From Paralcaligenes ureilyticus (GTDB lineage Bacteria; Pseudomonadota; Gammaproteobacteria; Burkholderiales; Burkholderiaceae_B): a stretch of 64,000 bases of DNA. The notes below the pieces were generated by a model. That model saw nothing but the letters and a program-made list of their open reading frames with translations. It did not search any database and was not told the DNA's origin. The DNA is taken from NCBI RefSeq assembly GCF_004346225.1, contig NZ_SMAJ01000002.1, forward strand, positions 1 through 64,000, read 5' to 3'. This document shows positions 9,043 to 19,682 of this stretch, piece by piece; position 1 is the stretch's first letter, and the number at the start of each line of letters is the position of its first letter. Made by a program: the position numbers and the translations under genes.

Positions 9043-9903
9043 ATGTCCATGCTAAGGCAACGCGTCATCACCGCCATTGCACTGCTGGTGGTGCTGTTTG
9101 CGGCGTTGCTGGCCCCTGGGGCTTGGCCTCTGATTGCGCTCTTGACGGTTGCCGCCGCCTGTGCGCTATGGGAGTGGCTGCGCCTGACCTGGCCGCAAGC
9201 GCACCCCATGGCGCCGCTTGCCGCAACACTGGCGCTAGTGGCTTTATGCGCCGGCGGAGCCGCGTGGATGAACATGGCGGCGCCGCTTCGGTTTCCGGCT
9301 ATTCAAATTGTTGTCAATCATTGGCTGGTGCCGTTTGTGAGTGCCGTTTGGGTACTGGGGGCCAGCGTTATCGTGGTTCAAGGCAATACCGGCGTACGCG
9401 GCAGTGCCTGGCTATGTGTATTTGGCGTTCTGGCCGTGCTGGCGGCCTGGGCCGCTCTGGTGCAGATGTTTGTATTGCACGGAGCCTGGTTTCTGGTTTC
9501 GCTGCTGGCCTTGATATGGGCCGCCGACATTGCCGCGTACTTTACGGGCCGCGCATTTGGCCGGCATAAGCTAGCCCCCAGGGTCAGCCCTGGAAAAACG
9601 TGGGAAGGCGCGTTGGGTGGCGTCGTTGCGAGTATGCTATGGGTAATGTTAAGCGCGCATTGGGCTGGCAGTTTTGGCGCGCTTCTGATGCGGCACTGGC
9701 CGGCGTGGCTGGTGGCCGTCGCCGCCGCGGCGCTCGGAGCCTTGTCCATCGTCGGCGATTTGTTCGAGTCTTTGCTCAAACGGCGCGCGGGCGTGAAAGA
9801 TTCAAGTGGGCTGTTGCCGGGCCACGGCGGCGTTTACGATCGGCTGGATGCTTTGTTGCCGGTGGCGCCGATCGCCTTGTTGCTCACCTTGGGAATGATT
9901 TGA
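9043..9903 (+). CDS. cdsA: Phosphatidate cytidylyltransferase
   Basis: CdsA makes CDP-diacylglycerol from phosphatidic acid and CTP, the entry point to bacterial phospholipids. The 286-residue product is an inner membrane protein with about eight hydrophobic segments. Its C-terminus carries the family signature, seen as [20 protein letters not shown] followed by VYDRLD. The start could be the ATG at 9043 or a second one at 9049; the AGTAGGGA sequence upstream fits the second slightly better in spacing. The stop TGA shares its last base with the dxr ATG, so translation is probably coupled. Confidence 0.96.
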   Translation: MSMLRQRVITAIALLVVLFAALLAPGAWPLIALLTVAAACALWEWLRLTWPQAHPMAPLAATLALVALCAGGAAWMNMAAPLRFPAIQIVVNHWLVPFVSAVWVLGASVIVVQGNTGVRGSAWLCVFGVLAVLAAWAALVQMFVLHGAWFLVSLLALIWAADIAAYFTGRAFGRHKLAPRVSPGKTWEGALGGVVASMLWVMLSAHWAGSFGALLMRHWPAWLVAVAAAALGALSIVGDLFESLLKRRAGVKDSSGLLPGHGGVYDRLDALLPVAPIALLLTLGMI

Positions 9904-11102
9904 TGAAATTCCAGCGGGTATATGTATTGGGCTCTACCGGCTCGATTGGCGTCAATACTTTGGATGTGATTGCCCGGCACCCGGAGACGCTGTCGGTGTA
10001 TGCCCTGAGTGCGTATAGCCGGATTGAACAGTTGGCGGCACAGGCGCTTGCCACCGGCGCGGCGGTGGTGGTCGTGCCTGATGAGCCCGCGCGCCGACGC
10101 TTTACCGCGGCGTGGCCGGCCGGCCGCACCTTGCCCGAGATTCGGGTTGGGGCGGCGGCGCTGGCCGATACCGCTGCCGATTCACAGGTCAGCACCGTCA
10201 TGGCAGCCATCGTGGGGGCGGCCGGGCTGCCGGCCGCACTGGCGGCGGCCAAGGCCGGAAAACGCGTTTTGTTGGCCAATAAAGAAGCCTTGGTGGCTGC
10301 CGGCGCATTGTTCATGAAAACCGTGCGCGACAGCGGCGCCGAATTATTGCCTATCGATAGCGAGCACAATGCCATTTTCCAGTGCATGCCTCATTTTGGC
10401 CGAGCGGGCGCGGCCACCCATCCGGCCAAAGGAGTCCGGCGTTTGCTGCTGACTGCGTCGGGGGGGCCGTTTCGCACGACCTTGCTTGAAAAATTGACCG
10501 ATGTCACACCCGATCAGGCTTGCGCCCATCCGAACTGGCGTATGGGGCGCAAGATTTCGGTTGATTCGGCCACCATGCTCAACAAGGGCCTGGAAGTGAT
10601 TGAGGCGCATTGGTTGTTTGCCATGCCTCTGGAGCGTATCCAGGTGGTGGTGCACCCGCAAAGCATGGTGCATTCCATGGTCGAATACGATGACGGTTCC
10701 ATTCTCGCGCAACTCGGTCAGCCCGACATGCGTACGCCTATTGCCTATGGACTGGGTTTTCCCGAACGTATCGCCAGCGGAGTCGGCCTTTTGGCCCTGA
10801 CTTCCCTGGGGCGGCTCGATTTCGAAGAACCCAATCTGGATCGTTTCCCGTGCTTGCGCTTGTCATTCGAGGCCCTGCGGGCGGGGCAGGCGTCGTGCGT
10901 GACGCTCAATGCCGCCAATGAAATTGCCGTTGATTGCTTCCTGAAGCAGAAAATTCGTTATACCGAGATATCTCGCATTATTGAACGATGCCTGCATCGC
11001 GAAGTGGGGCGGGTGCGTTCGGGGCTGGATTCCCTGGAAGAAATTCTGGCGCTTGACGCCGAAACGCGCAGTTTCGCCTCGCAGTTGTGCCATGTAAAAT
11101 GA
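9903..11102 (+). CDS. dxr: 1-deoxy-D-xylulose 5-phosphate reductoisomerase
   Basis: Dxr converts DXP to methylerythritol phosphate, the committed step of the MEP isoprenoid pathway that feeds uppS. The 399-residue product opens with the NADPH-binding motif [14 protein letters not shown], then has [11 protein letters not shown], the metal/substrate site [12 protein letters not shown] and the signature [20 protein letters not shown]. The ATG at 9903 overlaps the cdsA stop by one base. The frame is open further upstream to 9600, but that part is antisense-like shadow of cdsA and has no family similarity. Confidence 0.97.
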   Translation: MKFQRVYVLGSTGSIGVNTLDVIARHPETLSVYALSAYSRIEQLAAQALATGAAVVVVPDEPARRRFTAAWPAGRTLPEIRVGAAALADTAADSQVSTVMAAIVGAAGLPAALAAAKAGKRVLLANKEALVAAGALFMKTVRDSGAELLPIDSEHNAIFQCMPHFGRAGAATHPAKGVRRLLLTASGGPFRTTLLEKLTDVTPDQACAHPNWRMGRKISVDSATMLNKGLEVIEAHWLFAMPLERIQVVVHPQSMVHSMVEYDDGSILAQLGQPDMRTPIAYGLGFPERIASGVGLLALTSLGRLDFEEPNLDRFPCLRLSFEALRAGQASCVTLNAANEIAVDCFLKQKIRYTEISRIIERCLHREVGRVRSGLDSLEEILALDAETRSFASQLCHVK

Positions 11103-11162
11103 ACCCATAAAAACGGGGTCGCCTGGGGGGGCCGCTTAGTTGCCAACCCATTCTGGAATATC

Positions 11163-12497
11163 ATGCTTTTCACTTTGCTCGCCTTTGCCCTCGCCCTGGG
11201 GGTGCTGATCACATTTCACGAGCTGGGCCACTATTGGGTAGCCCGGCGTTGCGGCGTCAAAGTGTTGCGTTTTTCCGTGGGTTTTGGCCGCGTGCTGGCG
11301 CGGCACACCGATCGTCATGGCACAGAATGGGCCCTGTCGGCTATTCCGCTGGGCGGATACGTCAAGATGCTCGACGATCCTTTGCCTGATTCCAGTCCGG
11401 GCGATGCGGATCAGGCGTTCAATCGTAAACCTGTCGCTGCGCGCTTTGCCATCGTATTGGCCGGCCCCATGGCTAATCTGCTGCTGGCGGCCATCTTGTA
11501 TGCTCTGCTCAGCATGGCGGGCACACGTGAGCCGGCCGCCGTTCTGGCTGTGCCTGCGCCCAATACGGCCGCGGCCCGGGCGGGCTTTCAAGGGGGCGAC
11601 CGTATTACCGGCATCGATGGCACAGCGGTGCAGTCGTGGGGCGAAGTGCGCTGGCGTCTGCTCGATGCCCTCACCACGGGTGGCGAGTTGACCGTGGCGG
11701 TAGACTCGCCCTCGGGCGTGGCGCGGGAGCGGGTGTTGCAACTGGCCCCAGGCCATATCGATTCTGAAAAAACCGACCTGATGGCCGACGCTGGCCTGCG
11801 GCTGGCGGCGGCCAAGCCCATCGTGACACAAATTACGGCAGGAAGCGCGGGCGATGCGGCCGGCCTGAAGGTGGGCGATGTGGTGCAAGCGGTGGGGGCG
11901 CAGGACCATCCAGGCGCGGATGCCATGGTGCGGGAAATCCAGTCGCACGCCAATCAGACGCTCGCCATGACAGTGCTGCGCGGCGGGGTGCCCACGCGTC
12001 TGGCGATTACACCCAGGGCTGAAAAGGGCGCCGATGGCAAAACAATCGGCCGCATCGGTGTATTGCTGGGGGCCGACTTTCCCATGGTTACAGTGCGCTA
12101 TGGCTTGCTTGACAGCCTGCAGCGCGGCGTGTCCCGCACGGCCGATACCGCCTGGTTTTCCTTGAAAATGATGGGCCGCATGCTGGTGGGCCAGGTGTCT
12201 TTGCGCAATGTCAGCGGCCCGGTCACTATTGCCGATTATGCGGGCCAGACGGCGCGTATTGGCCTGGCGGCCTATATCAGTTTTCTGGCCCTGATAAGTG
12301 TTAGTATCGGTGTGCTGAATTTATTGCCTATTCCCCTGCTTGACGGTGGCCATCTGATGTATTACTTTTTCGAGGTTGTGCGCGGCAAACCGGTGCCCGA
12401 CAAATGGCGAGAGACGGGGCAACGTGTGGGGCTGGGTTTTTTAGGCGCTTTAATGGCTTTGGCTTTTTTTAACGACTTCGCGCGCCTTTTCAGCTAA
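11163..12497 (+). CDS. rseP: RIP metalloprotease RseP (site-2 protease)
   Basis: RseP cuts the transmembrane segment of anti-sigma factor RseA in the envelope stress response and clears signal peptide remnants. The 444-residue membrane protein has the zinc motif HELGH near residue 20, two periplasmic PDZ-like domains (near 115-200 and 205-290), and the third zinc ligand in NLLPIPLLDGGH near residue 390. Its position directly before bamA and skp is conserved in proteobacteria and fits a role in outer membrane quality control. The ATG at 11163 gives a membrane-inserting N-terminus. Confidence 0.96.
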   Translation: MLFTLLAFALALGVLITFHELGHYWVARRCGVKVLRFSVGFGRVLARHTDRHGTEWALSAIPLGGYVKMLDDPLPDSSPGDADQAFNRKPVAARFAIVLAGPMANLLLAAILYALLSMAGTREPAAVLAVPAPNTAAARAGFQGGDRITGIDGTAVQSWGEVRWRLLDALTTGGELTVAVDSPSGVARERVLQLAPGHIDSEKTDLMADAGLRLAAAKPIVTQITAGSAGDAAGLKVGDVVQAVGAQDHPGADAMVREIQSHANQTLAMTVLRGGVPTRLAITPRAEKGADGKTIGRIGVLLGADFPMVTVRYGLLDSLQRGVSRTADTAWFSLKMMGRMLVGQVSLRNVSGPVTIADYAGQTARIGLAAYISFLALISVSIGVLNLLPIPLLDGGHLMYYFFEVVRGKPVPDKWRETGQRVGLGFLGALMALAFFNDFARLFS

Positions 12498-12550
12498 GGG
12501 CTTTCTGCCTTACAATCTTTCACCTTTTGATCGACCAAGGATCCTCCAGG

Positions 12551-14893
12551 ATGTCGCTTCGCCCGAATCTCTCATTTACCAAGTGCGCCTTGCCTGTCTT
12601 ATTCGCTGCTTTGCTCGCTCCTGGCTTGGCCAACGCTTTTGCTCCCTTTGTGGTGCGCGATATTCGGGTCGATGGCATACAACGCGTCGACGCAGGCACG
12701 ATATTCAGTTATTTGCCGGTCAAGGTCGGCGAGCAGTTCACTGACGCCCAGGCCAGTGCCGCCATTCAGCGCCTGTACGCTTCCGGGCTCTTCAATGACG
12801 TGAAGATCGACGCGCAGGGCAATGTGTTGGTGGTTACGGTCAAAGAGCGTCCGACCATTGCCGCCGTTTCGTTCAACGGCATGCACGAATTCGACATCAA
12901 GGCCATTACCAAATCACTAAGCCAGGTCGGTTTCGGGCAAGGCAGCGTGTTCGACAAGTCGCTGCTCGACCGTGCTGAATTCGAGATCAAACAACAGTAT
13001 TTGTCCAAAGGCAAATACGCGGTCGAGATCAATCCCATCATTACACCGTTGCCACGCAATCGGGTGGGCGTCAGTTTCGATATTTTTGAAGGCGATCTGG
13101 CGAAAATCCGGCAGATAAGCATTGTCGGCAATAAGGCATTTTCCGAGGGCACTCTGCTCGATCAGTTGCAACTGACCACCCCGGGGGTGATGACCTGGTA
13201 TACCGGCACTGACAAATATTCGCGCGAAAAGCTGGAAGGCGATGTTGAGCGTCTGCGTTCCTATTATCTGGACCGGGGTTATCTTGAATACTCGGCCGAA
13301 GCTCCGCAGGTGACCATTTCCCCGGATCGCCGCGACATTTTCATAACCCTTACGATCCACGAGGGCAAGCCCTATAAGTTAACCAGCGTCAAACTTGCGG
13401 GAGATCTGCTGGGGTTGAACGACAAGATCCAAAAGCTGGTCACGATCAAAAGCGGCGAGACTTTTTCGGCCGCCAAAACCAACGCGACGGCAAAGGCCAT
13501 TACCGACTACCTGGGGAGCCTGGGTTATGCGTTTGCCAATGTCAACCCGAATCCGGTGCTGGATCGCGAAAAGCATGAAGCCGACCTTACTTTTTATGTC
13601 GATCCGGGACGGCGCGTTTATGTTCGCCGAATCCAGATCGGCGGCAACACGCGCACTCGCGATGAAGTCATACGGCGCGAAATGCGCCAGCAAGAAGCGG
13701 CCTGGTACGATTCCACCAGCATCAAGGCCTCTCGTGATCGGATTGACCGGTTAGGGTATTTCAACGACATCAATGTGCATAACGTGCCGGTGGCCGGGTC
13801 GCCCGACCAAGTGGATATCGACGTCGACGTCAAGGAAAAGCCCACTGGCTTGGTGAATCTGGGGGTGGGCTATGGTACGACCGATAAAGTCATGCTGTCG
13901 GCCGGCATCAGTCAGGACAATGCCTTCGGTAGTGGCGATTCCTTATCCCTGCAGGTTAATACCAGCGCAATCAATCGGGCCGCGGTGATATCGCACACCA
14001 ACCCATACTGGACCAAGGATGGCATCAGTAAAACGACGTCCTTGTACTACAACCGCACGACGCCTTACACTTTCGGGGGCGCCACCGGAACGTATGCCGT
14101 GACAGCGATCGGCGCCGGATTGAACTTCGGCATACCCATCTCGGAATATGACCGCATATTTTCGGGCGTCAGCTTCGAGCGCAATAGCATCAATCTGCTC
14201 GATACGCCGCCGCAGGCCTATAGAGATTTTGTCGATGCCTATGGCAGCAAAACGAATTCCTTTATCTTCAATCTGGGCTGGTCCAAAGATACCCGCGACA
14301 GCGCTGTTGCACCGACCAAGGGCAATTACACAAAGCTGTCGGGCAATGTATCGACCATGGACCTGCGCTACTATATGTTAAGCGCTCAGGAGCAGTATTA
14401 TCTGCCTTTGGGCCGCAGCTTTACATTGGCGTTCAACGGTCTGTATGATTGGGGCAAGACGTACGGCGGCAGTGGCAAGCCATTCCCGATCATCAAAGAT
14501 GTCTACGCTGGCGGCATCGGGTCGGTGCGCGGCTTCGAGGGTGCGTCCATCGGTCCTCGCGATACGGCCACCAACGACTATCTGGGCGGTTCGCAGCGCG
14601 TCGTCGGCACCGTGCAGTTATACCTGCCGTTCCCGGGGGCCTCGCGCGACCGTACTTTGCGCTGGTTTGTGTTCGCCGATGCCGGTAAGGTCAGCAATAC
14701 CGACGGGACCTGCGCGACCGGGCCAATTAGCGGCCCTGTCGAAGATCCTTGCGGTTGGCGTTACTCTACCGGCGTTGGTTTCTCGTGGCAATCGCCTTTG
14801 GGACCGCTGCAGCTGTCTTACGGCCGGGCGCTGAATGCCAAGCAGGGCGACAACAGGCAATCCTTCCAGTTTCAGATAGGTACGGGCTTCTGA
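12551..14893 (+). CDS. bamA: Outer membrane protein assembly factor BamA
   Basis: BamA is the beta-barrel core of the BAM machine that inserts outer membrane proteins. The 780-residue precursor has a signal peptide ending around ALLAPGLANA, five POTRA domains (first begins FVVRDIRVDGIQRVDAGTIF) to about residue 425, and a 16-stranded barrel ending in the aromatic signature FQFQIGTGF. The loop motif VRGFEGASIGPRD corresponds to the conserved VRGF/Y of barrel loop 6. The ATG at 12551 sits after a purine-rich site and yields a normal signal peptide; a start at 12527 would add eight unneeded residues. Confidence 0.97.
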   Translation: MSLRPNLSFTKCALPVLFAALLAPGLANAFAPFVVRDIRVDGIQRVDAGTIFSYLPVKVGEQFTDAQASAAIQRLYASGLFNDVKIDAQGNVLVVTVKERPTIAAVSFNGMHEFDIKAITKSLSQVGFGQGSVFDKSLLDRAEFEIKQQYLSKGKYAVEINPIITPLPRNRVGVSFDIFEGDLAKIRQISIVGNKAFSEGTLLDQLQLTTPGVMTWYTGTDKYSREKLEGDVERLRSYYLDRGYLEYSAEAPQVTISPDRRDIFITLTIHEGKPYKLTSVKLAGDLLGLNDKIQKLVTIKSGETFSAAKTNATAKAITDYLGSLGYAFANVNPNPVLDREKHEADLTFYVDPGRRVYVRRIQIGGNTRTRDEVIRREMRQQEAAWYDSTSIKASRDRIDRLGYFNDINVHNVPVAGSPDQVDIDVDVKEKPTGLVNLGVGYGTTDKVMLSAGISQDNAFGSGDSLSLQVNTSAINRAAVISHTNPYWTKDGISKTTSLYYNRTTPYTFGGATGTYAVTAIGAGLNFGIPISEYDRIFSGVSFERNSINLLDTPPQAYRDFVDAYGSKTNSFIFNLGWSKDTRDSAVAPTKGNYTKLSGNVSTMDLRYYMLSAQEQYYLPLGRSFTLAFNGLYDWGKTYGGSGKPFPIIKDVYAGGIGSVRGFEGASIGPRDTATNDYLGGSQRVVGTVQLYLPFPGASRDRTLRWFVFADAGKVSNTDGTCATGPISGPVEDPCGWRYSTGVGFSWQSPLGPLQLSYGRALNAKQGDNRQSFQFQIGTGF

Positions 14894-14957
14894 CGCCGCA
14901 TCTATAATGACGCATTAATTTTTTTATCTCTCTGCTTCTTTGCAAGGTAGATTTTTC

Positions 14958-15512
14958 ATGAAGTCTCAAATCGCATTAAAACTTTCTACGCTAACTTGTG
15001 GCGTTCGGCGCAGTAATCGCGCCTTTGTACTGGCGTTAGCTCTGGGCGCTGCAACAATGGTTGCCGCTCCTGTATTTGCCCAATCCACCAAAATTGGTTT
15101 TGTCAGCACAGAAAAAATTCTGCGTGACTCCAAACCGGCCAAGGCTGCGCAAGCCAAGATCGAAGCCGAGTTCAAAAGCCGCGACGCTCAACTGCAAACT
15201 CTGGCCAATAATCTGCGCGCGCAGGCGCAAAAGCTCGACAAGGATGCGCCTGTATTGTCCGAGTCGGAACGGGTCAAGCGCCAGCGCCAGCTGTCCGACC
15301 TTGATTCCACCCTGCAGCGCAAGCGTCGTGAATTCCAGGAAGATTTCAACCGCCGCCGCAACGAAGAATTCTCCAGCATTGTCGAGAAGGCCGATGCCGC
15401 AATCAAGAAGATCGCGCAGACTCAAGGTTACGATCTGATCATTCAGGATGCCGTTACGGTTAGCCCGAGAGTGGATATCACCGATCAGGTGATGAAAGCG
15501 CTGGGCGGCTAA
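14958..15512 (+). CDS. skp: Periplasmic chaperone Skp/OmpH
   Basis: Skp holds unfolded outer membrane proteins in the periplasm and delivers them to BamA, its upstream neighbour. The 184-residue precursor has a signal peptide cleaved after about VAAPVFA, then the family start [20 protein letters not shown], and a long charged coiled-coil region (about residues 70-150) that forms the tentacles. The ATG at 14958 has AAGG about 10 bases before it. The alternative at 14940 lies too close to that site. The stop is only 5 bases before lpxD. Confidence 0.94.
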   Translation: MKSQIALKLSTLTCGVRRSNRAFVLALALGAATMVAAPVFAQSTKIGFVSTEKILRDSKPAKAAQAKIEAEFKSRDAQLQTLANNLRAQAQKLDKDAPVLSESERVKRQRQLSDLDSTLQRKRREFQEDFNRRRNEEFSSIVEKADAAIKKIAQTQGYDLIIQDAVTVSPRVDITDQVMKALGG

Positions 15513-15517
15513 GCCAT

Positions 15518-16606
15518 ATGCCGGTATTGCTAGCGTCCGATCAGGCGCCGACACTGCCTGAATTGTTAAGGGCTGCAAATACCGTAGGCCTGGATTGTGA
15601 AATTGTCGGCGCTACCGAGCCTATGCCTTGTATCCAGGGCCTGGGCTCTTTATTATCGGCCGGCCCGGCTGAAATCAGCTTTTTATCCAACTCGAAGCTG
15701 CAGGCCCAATTGACCTTGTGCAACGCGGCTGCGGTCATCGTCACCGAAAGTGTCGCCGCAGCCTTGCCTGCGGGCGGGCGTCCGCGCGTGCGGGTCATAT
15801 GCAGCCAACCTTATCTCATGTATGCCTTGCTGGCCCAGTGGTTCGACCAGCATCGAATCGATCAGTTGGCTACAGGGGTGCATCCGACGGCCGTTGTTGC
15901 TGATTCGGCCCAAATTGATGAGCACGCCAGTATCGGGCCGCATTGTGTGATCGAAGCGGGCGCCCGCATCGCCCGAGGATCGCACTTGGGGCCCGCCTGC
16001 GTGGTGGGGGCAGGGTCGGTCATCGGGCGTGACTGCCTGCTGCATGCGCGGGTCACCTTGTACCACGGTGTGACGGTGGGCGACCGGGCCATTCTGCATA
16101 CGGGCGTGGTGCTGGGGGCCGACGGGTTCGGCTTTGCGCCGGACCCTCGTAAGGAGCGTGGCGCCTGGGCCAAGATAGCTCAATTGGGTGGGGTGCGATT
16201 GGGCGACGATGTTGAAGTGGGCGCCAATACGACCATTGACCGTGGCGCGCTCGAAGATACGGTCATCGGTAACGGCGTCAAGCTCGATAACCAGATCATG
16301 ATTGCCCATAATGTGCACATCGGGGATCACACGGCCATGGCGGCATGCGTGGGCGTGGCCGGTTCGACGCGGATCGGACGGCGATGCACCATAGGTGGAG
16401 CATCGATGATTGCCGGCCACTTGGTGCTGGCCGACGATATCCAGGTTTCGGGCGGCACCGCCATCACCAGCAGCATCAGCGAGGCGGGACACTACACCGG
16501 GGTATATCCTTTCGCCGACCATCGGCAATGGCAGCGTAACGCGGCTGTTGTATCGCAGCTGGCGCAATTGCGCCGGCGGATACGGGCACTGGAAAAGCCC
16601 GAATGA
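15518..16606 (+). CDS. lpxD: UDP-3-O-(3-hydroxyacyl)glucosamine N-acyltransferase
   Basis: LpxD adds the second acyl chain in lipid A biosynthesis. The 362-residue product has an N-terminal uridine-binding domain, then a left-handed beta-helix of hexapeptide repeats ([20 protein letters not shown] and similar, residues about 120-320). The segment [20 protein letters not shown] contains the conserved histidines including the catalytic one. The C-terminal helix ([13 protein letters not shown]) is usual. It is the first of the lpxD-fabZ-lpxA-lpxB acylation cluster. Confidence 0.97.
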   Translation: MPVLLASDQAPTLPELLRAANTVGLDCEIVGATEPMPCIQGLGSLLSAGPAEISFLSNSKLQAQLTLCNAAAVIVTESVAAALPAGGRPRVRVICSQPYLMYALLAQWFDQHRIDQLATGVHPTAVVADSAQIDEHASIGPHCVIEAGARIARGSHLGPACVVGAGSVIGRDCLLHARVTLYHGVTVGDRAILHTGVVLGADGFGFAPDPRKERGAWAKIAQLGGVRLGDDVEVGANTTIDRGALEDTVIGNGVKLDNQIMIAHNVHIGDHTAMAACVGVAGSTRIGRRCTIGGASMIAGHLVLADDIQVSGGTAITSSISEAGHYTGVYPFADHRQWQRNAAVVSQLAQLRRRIRALEKPE

Positions 16607-16674
16607 TCTTGCCTCGTTTTTAAAACGGTTTTAATCGCCCCCTCATTTACTTTCTTGCCTGTAGGATAAAAAAA

Positions 16675-17127
16675 ATGGAACTCGACATCAAGGGAATCAT
16701 GGATCGGATACCGCATCGCTATCCGATGCTGTTGATCGACCGCGTGTTGGAGATGGTCCCTGGCAAGAGCATTGTCGCGATCAAGAATGTTTCCTTCAAC
16801 GAGCCGTTTTTCAGCGGCCACTTTCCGCATCACCCTGTCATGCCGGGTGTGTTGATCATTGAAGCCATGGCACAGGCCGCTGCGCTGTTCTCGTTCGAGA
16901 ATGATTGCGGCGTTAATCCGGCAGACAAAAAAATCGCCTACTACCTGGTTGGTGTCGATGGCGCGCGCTTTCGCCGCCCGGTTGTGCCCGGCGATCAGTT
17001 GCGGCTCGATGTCGTGGCCGAACGTATTAGCCGGACCATCTGCAAATATGCAGGGAAGGCTACCGTTGATGGGCAGCTTGTCGCCGAGGCCAAGCTGATG
17101 TGCGCGATACGTGTGCTGGAGGACTGA
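16675..17127 (+). CDS. fabZ: 3-hydroxyacyl-ACP dehydratase FabZ
   Basis: FabZ dehydrates 3-hydroxyacyl-ACP in fatty acid elongation and competes with LpxA/LpxD for the same hydroxyacyl-ACP, which explains its place between them. The 150-residue hotdog-fold product has the catalytic segment [20 protein letters not shown] with the His and the Glu in their usual places. The ATG at 16675 follows AGGA and an A-run. The stop shares its final A with the lpxA start codon. Confidence 0.97.
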   Translation: MELDIKGIMDRIPHRYPMLLIDRVLEMVPGKSIVAIKNVSFNEPFFSGHFPHHPVMPGVLIIEAMAQAAALFSFENDCGVNPADKKIAYYLVGVDGARFRRPVVPGDQLRLDVVAERISRTICKYAGKATVDGQLVAEAKLMCAIRVLED

Positions 17128-17921
17128 TGACAAGCTTGATCCATGCGACCGCTATAGTGGCCCCGGGAGCCCGTATCGCTCCTGACGTCCGCATTGGGGC
17201 TTATAGCCTGATAGGCGAGCATGTCAGCATAGGCGCCGGTTCGGTGATCGGTTCCCATTGTGTTATCGATGGCCACACCACTATCGGTGCGAACAATAAT
17301 TTTTACCGCTTTTGTTCCATAGGTGGCATACCGCAAGACAAAAAATACTCCGGCGAGCCCACCTGTCTGGAAATCGGCAATGGCAATACGATACGCGAGT
17401 TTGTAACGATTAACACCGGTACCGCTCAGGACGTAGGCGTGACAAGGATTGGGGACGATAACTGGATCATGGCCTACGTGCATATTGCGCACGATTGCCA
17501 AGTGGCGAACCACACCGTGATCGCTAATAGCGTGCAACTGGCCGGCCATATTCATATCGACGATTACGCCATCGTTGGGGGCTTGTCGGGCTTTCATCAG
17601 TTTGTGCGTGTCGGAGCGCATACCATGATAGGTGGTACAAGCTCCGTCCGCCAGGACATCCCGCCGTATGTGATCGGAGCCGGCGACCCTTTTCGGCCCG
17701 TAGGGATCAACTCCGAAGGCTTAAGCCGGCGAGGTTTTGCTCCTGAAGCGATTTCCGCGCTTAAAGAAGCCTATAAGTTGCTGTATCGCCGCGAACTGAA
17801 TGTGGCCCAGGCGCTCGAGCAGATTTGCGTGCTGCAGGCGCAGCAACCACTGGCGCATGACGCCTTGCAAGTGCTTATCGATTTTCTCAATGCCTCGACC
17901 CGGGGCATCGTCCGCGCATGA
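17127..17921 (+). CDS. lpxA: UDP-N-acetylglucosamine O-acyltransferase
   Basis: LpxA catalyses the first step of lipid A synthesis, transferring hydroxyacyl from ACP to UDP-GlcNAc. The 264-residue product is a left-handed beta-helix of hexapeptide repeats from residue 1 to about 185 with a helical tail. The catalytic His lies in MAYVHIAHDCQVANHTV. The ATG at 17127 overlaps the fabZ stop by one base; this gives the typical start [17 protein letters not shown]. The stop overlaps the lpxB ATG (ATGA). Confidence 0.97.
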   Translation: MTSLIHATAIVAPGARIAPDVRIGAYSLIGEHVSIGAGSVIGSHCVIDGHTTIGANNNFYRFCSIGGIPQDKKYSGEPTCLEIGNGNTIREFVTINTGTAQDVGVTRIGDDNWIMAYVHIAHDCQVANHTVIANSVQLAGHIHIDDYAIVGGLSGFHQFVRVGAHTMIGGTSSVRQDIPPYVIGAGDPFRPVGINSEGLSRRGFAPEAISALKEAYKLLYRRELNVAQALEQICVLQAQQPLAHDALQVLIDFLNASTRGIVRA

Positions 17922-19096
17922 GCCTGCGCGTCGGCATGGTGGCTGGCGAGCCTTCAGGTGATTTGCTGGCCTCTCGTGTCATGCAGGGCATTGCCCGGCA
18001 GGCAGCGGGCAGCCGCTGCGAGGGGATAGGCGGCCCGGCGATGCAAGAGCAGGGTTTCGAGATGTGGCGCCCCATGCATGCGCTGACCGTGTTTGGATAC
18101 GCGGATGCGATAGGGCGCCTGCCCAGCTTGTTAAATACCTATTTCAGTGTAAAAAGGCGCTGGTTGAGGCAGGTGCCGGACGTTTTCGTGGGGGTCGACG
18201 CGCCCGATTTCAATCTGCGTCTGGAGCATCAGCTAAAACAGGCGGGTGTGCCTACGGTGCATTTTGTGGGGCCATCGATATGGGCCTGGCGTTACGAGCG
18301 TATTCACAAAATTCGCGCCGCCGTCTCGCACATGCTGGTCCTGTTTCCGTTTGAAGAGGCCATTTATCAAAAAGAAGGGGTGCCGGTCACGTATGTGGGC
18401 CACCCGCTGGCCGAGGTGATCCCCATGCAGCCCGACCGCCTGGCGGCGCGGGCTCGTCTGGGGTTGGCTCCCGATGTGCGTGTGCTGGCGCTGATGCCGG
18501 GCAGCCGGGCTTCGGAAATAAGGTTGCTGGCACCTCGTTTTTTAGAGGCAGCGCAACGTTTGCTCGGGCAAGATCCCACGCTGCAGATACTGGTGCCTAT
18601 GGTCAATGCGTCGCGCCGGCGCGAGTTCCAGGCTTTGCTGCAGCGCCACCCGGTGGCCAATCTGCGCATACTCGATCAGGCGGAGTTGTCCAGACCGATT
18701 GCCTGGGATGCCATGGAAGCGGCCGACGCAGTTCTGGTGGCCAGCGGTACGGCAACCCTTGAAGCCGCCTTGTTCAAAAGACCTATGGTGATTTCTTATG
18801 TGTTGTCGCCCGCCATGCGTCGCCTGATGCAGTGGAAATCCGGCCAGTCAGGGCCGTCCTTGCCCTGGGTAGGCCTGCCCAACGTCTTGTTGAACGATTT
18901 TGCGGTGCCCGAGCTCCTGCAGGATGCCGCGACCCCTGAGGCGCTTGCTGCCGCAACCTGGACGGCTCTGACGGACATTACTGGCGCGCAAACCCTTGTT
19001 CAGCGCTTTACGGCGCTGCACCGATCCTTGTGGCGCGATACTCCCACTCTGGCTGCGCAGGCGATTATCGGGGAGGCGATGCATGGTGCAAGATGA
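17918..19096 (+). CDS. lpxB: Lipid-A-disaccharide synthase
   Basis: LpxB, a GT19 glycosyltransferase peripheral to the inner membrane, joins UDP-diacylglucosamine and lipid X. The 392-residue product begins [19 protein letters not shown] and has [26 protein letters not shown] and the C-terminal [21 protein letters not shown], all conserved in the family. It overlaps lpxA by 4 bases and rnhB by 14 bases, so the three are translated from one message. Confidence 0.97.
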   Translation: MSLRVGMVAGEPSGDLLASRVMQGIARQAAGSRCEGIGGPAMQEQGFEMWRPMHALTVFGYADAIGRLPSLLNTYFSVKRRWLRQVPDVFVGVDAPDFNLRLEHQLKQAGVPTVHFVGPSIWAWRYERIHKIRAAVSHMLVLFPFEEAIYQKEGVPVTYVGHPLAEVIPMQPDRLAARARLGLAPDVRVLALMPGSRASEIRLLAPRFLEAAQRLLGQDPTLQILVPMVNASRRREFQALLQRHPVANLRILDQAELSRPIAWDAMEAADAVLVASGTATLEAALFKRPMVISYVLSPAMRRLMQWKSGQSGPSLPWVGLPNVLLNDFAVPELLQDAATPEALAAATWTALTDITGAQTLVQRFTALHRSLWRDTPTLAAQAIIGEAMHGAR

Positions 19097-19682
19097 TTTG
19101 TTTGGCTACCCCGATGTGACCTGTCTGGCGGGTATCGACGAGGCTGGGCGAGGCCCCTTGGCGGGTCCAGTTTTTGCGGCCGCCGTCATTCTTCACCCGA
19201 TGCGGCCGATCGAAGGGTTGGCGGATTCCAAAACCTTGAGCGCGAACCGCCGCGAACAATTGGCGGCCCTGATACGCGAACGTGCGCAGGCCTGGTGCAT
19301 TGCCTGCGCCAGCGTGGAAGAAATCGATGCCTTGAATATCCTGCAGGCAACTTTGCTGGCCATGCGCCGCGCATGCGCGGGTCTGGCGATACGGCCTGAT
19401 CATGTTCTGGTCGATGGCAATCAATTGCCCAAGGGTTTGCCGTGTCCGGCCCAGGCGATCGTCAAAGGCGATGCCCGCGTGGCCGAGATCTCGGCGGCTT
19501 CGATTCTGGCCAAGACGGCGCGCGATGCGGATTGCCTGGTATTGCATCGGTGCTATCCGGATTATGGTTTCGATAGGCACAAGGGCTATGGGACGGCGCT
19601 GCATCTGGAGCGCTTGCGGTTGCATGGGCCGTGCGCGGCGCATCGCCGCAGCTTTGCGCCGGTTAAACGGTTTTTTTCGTGA
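19083..19682 (+). CDS. rnhB: Ribonuclease HII
   Basis: RNase HII cuts RNA in RNA-DNA hybrids and starts repair of misincorporated ribonucleotides. The 199-residue product has the motif [20 protein letters not shown] with catalytic Asp-Glu, the Asp in [11 protein letters not shown], and the C-terminal [12 protein letters not shown] segment that is typical of type 2 enzymes. The ATG at 19083 lies inside the end of lpxB (14-base overlap). A longer frame to 18996 is antisense-like shadow. The downstream methyltransferase starts on the rnhB stop. Confidence 0.96.
   Translation: MVQDDLFGYPDVTCLAGIDEAGRGPLAGPVFAAAVILHPMRPIEGLADSKTLSANRREQLAALIRERAQAWCIACASVEEIDALNILQATLLAMRRACAGLAIRPDHVLVDGNQLPKGLPCPAQAIVKGDARVAEISAASILAKTARDADCLVLHRCYPDYGFDRHKGYGTALHLERLRLHGPCAAHRRSFAPVKRFFS

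Noticed and set aside
9600..9902. N-terminal extension of Dxr
   Set aside because: It overlaps cdsA in another frame and has no family similarity; the ATG at 9903 gives the canonical NADPH-binding start.
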